From contig OX155963.1 in assembly GCA_944548615.1 (NCBI GenBank), positions 16,887,575-16,951,574 on the forward strand: a stretch of DNA of 64,000 bases, written 5' to 3'. Position 1 is the first letter of the stretch. Each line of letters starts with the position of its first letter. The position numbers and the translations under genes were made by a program. The notes beneath the pieces are model-generated. The model was not told the DNA's origin and made no database searches. It saw only the letters and a list, made by a program, of their open reading frames with translations. Source of the DNA: Micropterix aruncella. Taxonomy: Eukaryota; Arthropoda; Insecta; Lepidoptera; Micropterigidae. Positions 60,101 to 64,000 of the stretch are shown one piece after another.

Positions 60101-60635
60101 GGAACACGGAAGTTCTTCGACGCGCTAAAGTCAGCGGAATAGAAGCATACATGATGCGACGACAGCTGAGATGGTGCGGACATGTCTCCCGTATGCCTGA
60201 TGAGAGAGTGGCAAAGCGTATCTTTTACGCTGAACTAAAGAACGGCAAGCGGAAACAAGGCGGCCAGCTCCTCAGATACAAGGATACTCAGAAGAGGCAT
60301 ATGAAAAGGTGCAACATTGAACCCTCTCAGTGGGAGAGTAAAGCGAAAGATCGCCCAGGATGGAGATTGCTAGTGCAGGGCAATATAGATGATTTTGAAA
60401 AGAAGAGGCTGCTCGACATAGATGCCAAGCGCGACGAGCTAAAGGCCCGACCACCGGCGGCCATAAAGTATAATTACGTCGATGGTGTCTTGACTTGCGC
60501 CAAATGTGCACGCACATTCAAAGCCAAGATCGGCTACATCAGTCACCTGAGGGCTCACCAGCAAAACCCCCAACAATAAAATTAAAAAAAAGAATCTAGA
60601 ATGCAATCGCTATGGCCGAATACGGCTAGAAGGAT
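57123..60635 (+). mobile_element. Near-intact RTE-like LINE, about 3.5 kb
   Basis: Both ends are defined by the deleted relative at 14627-14834: the 5' end tgcatccaaacttttctcc and the 3' end gccgaatacggctagaa. It has a short 5' UTR of about 140 bp, a single long ORF, and a 3' UTR of about 50 bp without poly(A), ending near aaggata. The 3.5 kb length with one ORF fits RTE-type elements. A Helitron 3' end lies within about 15 bp downstream. No target duplication could be fixed. Confidence 0.85.
57262..60579 (+). CDS. LINE endonuclease-reverse transcriptase with C-terminal zinc finger
   Basis: 1105 codons, uninterrupted. It would nick target DNA and prime reverse transcription of the element RNA. 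An apurinic-type endonuclease domain occupies about 43-295: [24 protein letters not shown] near 194 and WTDHRL near 287. The reverse transcriptase follows at about 520-900: [50 protein letters not shown] near 666, [17 protein letters not shown], catalytic YADD near 786 and KYLGSTI. After a thumb-like part comes [17 protein letters not shown], and a C2H2 finger (CAKC to HLRAH, 1078-1099) closes the protein. The endonuclease resembles those of RTE/BovB-like elements; the C-terminal finger is also known from related clades, so exact clade is open. A second ATG at residue 43 could also serve as start. Confidence 0.92.
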   Translation: MDYEKTKETYGDGQWVAVTTAATASFPRSRKYTKNSIKSKTMTYGAWNVRTLLDRDSNLCPERKTAIVARELRRYNVDIAALSETHLAEEGELVEHGGGYTFFWKGTAASESRRSGVGFAVKNCIANKLEECPVHISDRVTSLRLHLSNKNFLNVISLYAPILDKEDDVKEKFYEEVTQHLSQIRPKEQVLLLGDFNARVGQDYEAWPKVLGRHGIGNMNSNGQLLLSLCSLFGLAITNTMFRLPPKYKTTWMHPRSKHWHLIDYAIVRQRDISQVHVTHVMRGADCWTDHRLVITKLQLRLHPPRRTERVKGVSLNLQHLENKETQQRYVSAMNLALSTLNVEDGDFQANWNLLSSHVLETGTQILGIKTRRNEDWFDENEEILSEAIKNHRELLRRQHHRRQHHNITDELKRSGTELRRLTRQTKDTWWQEKSQHMQWLANTNQLGDFYSELQKLIGSTQRCSVPLKSSDGSHLLKSKEDVLKRWADHFNTLLNVDRSVDMQHIGLIPALPSAVELDDPLSLKEVVTALKEQKNKKATGIDNLPGELLKYGGDELHTKLWALFGRMWVEERVPADFKVSRICSLYKNKGDRSDCNSYRGISLLSAPGKVFARILLNRLMTLSERILPETQFGFRPDRGTCEAIFSVRQIQEKSREQGQNLYLCFVDLEKAFDSVSREALWKILEKVGCTEKFVRLIRLLHDDMECCVSVNGEQTGFFPVSCGVKQGCVLAPTLFALYFAVVVRDALQHISEGVRIRFRTDGSLFNLARLKAHKKVSYATITDIMYADDLCFVAESPDGLQRLMTNLDVSCKNFGLKISVKKTEVMANTLNEEPISIKLGETPLKQVDKFKYLGSTITAKCDLDSELNGRIGAASAAFGKLRSKVFSSHDIKLGTKVSVYMAIVLPNLLYSSETWCPYRKHIRALDKFHLRCLRDLMNIKWSDRVRNTEVLRRAKVSGIEAYMMRRQLRWCGHVSRMPDERVAKRIFYAELKNGKRKQGGQLLRYKDTQKRHMKRCNIEPSQWESKAKDRPGWRLLVQGNIDDFEKKRLLDIDAKRDELKARPPAAIKYNYVDGVLTCAKCARTFKAKIGYISHLRAHQQNPQQ

Positions 60636-60976
60636 ATATATCTTTACTAGCGACCCGCCCCGGCTTCGCACGGGTGCAATGCTGATACTAAATACAGTAC
60701 AGAAAAACTGTGAACGTTGTATATAAAAACATCGCGGCCCGCTCTGGCTTCGCACGGTTATAAAATATATAGCCTATGTGATTAAAATCGATCCAGTAGT
60801 TTTGATTTATTCATTACTGCCCGTGGCCCGCACGCGTTAAATTTGGAGTAAAACAATCCCCCTTTCCCTATACCATGAAGATTTCCTGCTATCTTTGGAA
60901 TATCTAAATTCATACACTACATTTTTACTTATTTACTTTTTACATTTTTAACTATTTATTTTATTTTTACAACATA

Positions 60977-62035
60977 TTACAGAATGTCTTTATAAACAAC
61001 GTTCACAGCTTTCTTGTCATTAGACAATACAAACATGTTTTCTCTGGAGGTCACTCTTGAAAGAGCGACATACAGTTGTCCATGTGAAAAACAGTCAACG
61101 CTCAAATCTAAGCCTGCAACGTTGAAGGTTTGACCCTGCGATTTATTAATGGTCATTGCAAAAGATGTCTTTACCGGAAACTGTAAACGTTTAAATTGGA
61201 AGGGTAAATCCGATGGTATCAGAGGGATTCGGGGAATCAATACATCTTCTCCGGTATCACATCCTGTGAGTATTGTGCACTCTATTATGAAAGTTTTCAA
61301 TGATTTTACCAGCAAACGCGTGCCATTGCAAAGTTTAGGTGGATTCAGGTTTCTTAATAAAATAACAGGACAACCTACTTTCAACACCATTTTGTGAGGA
61401 GGGAGTCCAGACGGGTTCAAAGAGTTTAGAAATTCTGTAGGAAAATGAACAGCTTCTTCCAAATCGAGAACAGTATCGACCGAGTAGTATATTTTCGTCG
61501 GCGCATCAATCTTTGAAAGAATCAAGTTATTTACTTTATCTACTTGTTCGTTAGTTGGTGACAGAATCGCTCTTTCTTTAAACCAAGATATTGTCTTATA
61601 ACTTATGTTATCAATGTCAGGATAGACATTGTTGACTAACTCTTGGATGTTGTCTATCAAAACGCAAAGGTTTTCTAGGTCAATCCTTCCCTCACTTTGT
61701 GTTAACTCTCCATTGCCAACTTTTAGCAGCATCTCTGGAAATAGCCTGTTCTCACGTGAAGATGACGAAACCCTCATATTAGTTTTAAGCTTTAATTTAT
61801 TGACATGTGGCCAAAGGTTGGATCTTTTTAGGCAAGCATTTATTTCGTCAGCACGTGTTCCTCGAGTCACAACTGGTAGGATTTGACGGAAATCTCCTGA
61901 GAACAGAATTGTACATCCACCCATAGGTGAATTTTTGTTGCGCAAATCGCGCATTGTCCTATCCAGTGCTTCCACAGACGTCTTGTTTGACATGGTAGCT
62001 TCGTCCCAGACTATTAATGAGCAGTCACGTATCAA
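60977..62035 (-). pseudogene. Helitron helicase, C-terminal part
   Basis: 352 codons of the Pif1-like superfamily 1 helicase that unwinds DNA during rolling-circle transposition. Visible: motif II LIVWDEATMS at residues 7-16, the GDFRQILPVV motif near 50, INKSQGQTF near 305 and YVALSRVTSRENM near 325, then the natural C-terminus. Walker A lies in the next fragment (62047-63744), but the connecting segment of roughly 70 residues that should separate Walker A and B is missing. A stop and frame change lie at 62036-62047. No ATG; the frame is a continuation, not an independent gene. Confidence 0.9.
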
Positions 62036-62046
62036 TTTTCAGCAAT

Positions 62047-63744
62047 TCAAAGCAGATTGATTAAAAATGTTTTTCCTGTACCTCCTGGGGCATCAAGGAA
62101 AAACAATTTCCCTTCATTGTTATCAATTGTTGATAGTAATGCAGTGAATACTTTTTTCTGATCGATGTTTAATCGTGGCTCATCTTGAGCTATATTTTGT
62201 AAAAGTCTCGTTTGATCGTATGATGTTTCTCTTGTGTATTCGGCACTGTTAGTTAAATCTGAGTTAGTAGTATTAGCTGGCATCGGCAGCCCAAAATCCT
62301 TGATCGATTTACCCGAAAGTAATTGCACTACTTTGTTCAATTCCAATAATGCTTCGTCAAATATGTTTTGATCATATTGTACATCATCTGAGTTTAACTC
62401 TCGCCGTCGCCGAATCAGAATATCACTGGCCATATTTTCTTGAAATTTATTCCATAGATTAACAGAATCAGTTACTTGACAAAACACTACTATGACGGCA
62501 AATAAATATCTTAATGATGTAGCTGAACTACAAACAGCTGCTTTTGATAATGTGTTTTCCCAGTGAGAATCGTCTTCCAAGAGCCCCATAGCTTTGCATG
62601 CTGCTTGATAAGTATTGTAAACAACACCTTGTACAGTTCTTAGGTGTGCAAAGGATGTCGCGCCTTTTACAATATGCAATAACATTCTCAGATAAAAGCA
62701 TTCGCTGTTGTTGGGATGAACCACGTAGACTCTGCCAAGAGCATCCGTTTTTTTTACTCCGGGGAAACCATCAACCGCAGTACCTTGTTTTCGCCGTTGA
62801 AAAGTTTTAGAACTCTGGTTCCATGTATAGTAACCTGGAACTCTGTCATACGTCAGTGTTTTCGCGAAATCATCTTGAGCACATAACTTGAAGAATGCTG
62901 TCAATGTTGTATCCCGCGGGTTATTAACAACTTCTTGTATATTGTTCTCTGTGAAATATACTCTTTGTCCATTTTCTAAATGAACTGCAAGGTGGACAAT
63001 TGTGGGAGCCCGGTCGTGCACTTCGAATGATAAAATCCTCCATACAGCTTCAGAGCTGCAGATGTAACGTCCAGACTGATATTTTTCCACTTCATTTGGT
63101 GATTGTATGCTGAAAGTGGCTTGATTACTGCCTTTATTAATGTACTTAGTAACATTTTGAATTGACTTTATTGAATTGCACAACTCTACGTTGATGTGGG
63201 CATCAAAATTTTTCAAAAGGAGCGGATTATAGGAAACGATCCATCGGTTATCAATATCATGGTTTCGGACGGTAGCATTTTGCCCACCCTGTTCTGGCGA
63301 TCGTCGACGATATTTGGGATATCCGTCATCGCTAGTACTTGTTTGAGTTTGGAACGACTTCGGAAATTTTTTGCTGCATTTAGAATCTCGCATACATGGA
63401 GAATTCGGGTTTAAAGTCCCGCAAGGGCCGTGTACCATATGTTTCTTTACGATTTCGTACAGGATAGGATCTTCATCTTTATCCGGTAATTCAGCTGAAA
63501 TAACCCTGTCAATTTGGTTTGGTCTAATTTTGTTCACTAACCACACCAACAGGTGTACATGTAGCAAGCCACGTTTCTGCCATTCTATTGTGTACATATG
63601 ACAGCGCGGCGGACCGAATATATGAGACTTGTTAATGAGGTGCAGGAGTTTTTGTACTTTTAAATGGAAGACTCTGTTAACTATATCGTATCTGTCTTGT
63701 GGAGTTAAATTGGTGTTAATATTTTTTTTTTGATTTCCGGCCAA
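62047..63744 (-). pseudogene. Helitron Rep nuclease and start of helicase
   Basis: 565 codons. The HUH nuclease motif is LLHVHLLVWL (His62, His64), followed by a Cys-rich segment (CGTLNPNSPC, CMRDSKCSKKFP). The second Rep motif SIQNVTKYINKG has Tyr201, but Asn197 where active Helitrons have the other tyrosine of the Y-x3-Y pair. It ends with Walker A, DAPGGTGKTFLINLL, then a stop. The N-terminus is fused out of frame to 63705-64000 at a run of ten A (minus strand; 63722-63731). Rep cleaves and joins single-stranded ends; with these changes activity is unlikely. Confidence 0.9.
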
Positions 63745-64000
63745 TTTGGGTTACATGTTGCAGTTATAAATAAATCAGGTTTGCCGTAATTTCTTACGTA
63801 AGTCATGGCGTCTTGCGATTTTTCGTGTAAATATCGAGGTCCACCTGTGAATGATGAAGGTAGTATAACCAACTGCCCAATGCCGTTGCGGTGTTCATTC
63901 GCCTGTAAAGCATCCTGAAGATGAACGTAATTTTCAGCTCTCAATTTAGTTTGATTATTACGGATGTAGGCCAATCTCTCAGATTCAATTTTCGCATATT
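63705..64000 (-). pseudogene. Helitron N-terminal domain, open to the window edge
   Basis: Reads AYIRNNQTKLRAENYVHLQD, ILPSSFTGGPRYLHEKSQD and KPDLFITATCNPNWPEI, the Helitron-specific N-terminal domain (helitron-like N). The frame is open through the last base, so the true start is outside. It should continue into the Rep fragment but shifts frame after NWPEI at the A10 run. Confidence 0.88.

Larger units (their letters stand above)
60647..64000 (-). mobile_element. Decayed autonomous Helitron, 3' part (runs off the window)
   Basis: The minus-strand 3' terminus lies at 60647-60680: a hairpin (acccg ... cgggt) followed by tcgctag and then T, the CTAG-T end of Helitrons. Upstream on the same strand is a Rep/helicase coding region in three frames (60977-64000). 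A similar cggcccgctctggcttcgca motif at about 60736 may be a second, older end. The 5' end lies beyond 64000. Confidence 0.85.

Overview
This window is eukaryotic and reads as gene-poor insect DNA, most likely lepidopteran. The hints are a short Helitron with a Lep1-like 5' end, RTE- and CR1-type LINE fragments of the kind common in moths and butterflies, tRNA-derived SINEs, many terminal-inverted-repeat elements and AT-rich spacer. There is no operon-like packing and no clear intact host gene. The species call is inference. One 200-base run of N (16301-16500) follows a roughly 535-base (AT)n tract and is an assembly gap.

Almost everything recognisable is mobile DNA. The dominant component, called family A here, is a 0.5-0.7 kb repeat seen about 14 times on both strands (21-501, 5971-6632, 7355-7451 plus 11217-11790, 11871-12440, 13042-13568, 16937-17593, 17702-18409, 25986-26640, 38627-39287, 40292-40874, 45193-45904, 45914-46589, 47475-47812, 53626-54329). 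Several copies have clear target duplications of different lengths (8 to 18 bp) and no terminal inverted repeats. That points to target-primed reverse transcription, yet I cannot assign the family to a known class. Family B (copies near 4868, 6690, 20785, 32545, 44400, 54520) and family C (near 23520, 24748, 27228, 28541, 36135) are two further dispersed repeats.

Protein-coding mobile elements: an apparently intact RTE-like LINE with one 1105-aa endonuclease-reverse transcriptase ORF (57262-60579) and a 0.2 kb internally deleted relative of it (14627-14834); a 5'-truncated CR1/L2-like LINE (7665-9714) nested in a probable solo LTR (7452-11212) that is itself nested in a family A copy; C-terminal or 3' fragments of at least six other LINEs; and a decayed autonomous Helitron on the minus strand from about 60647 to beyond the window end. 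DNA-transposon remains include a mariner-like transposase pseudogene (50672-51207), a possible second transposase tail (51653-51830) and several TIR or hairpin MITEs.

Possible non-transposon coding remains are a short ORF with a clip-like cysteine pattern and Ser/Thr/Pro linker (13958-14540, frameshifted) and a 133-aa ORF of a widespread arthropod family of unknown function (56116-56517, minus). The rest is AT-rich spacer with microsatellites. The main interest is the layered insertion history and the unclassified family A.
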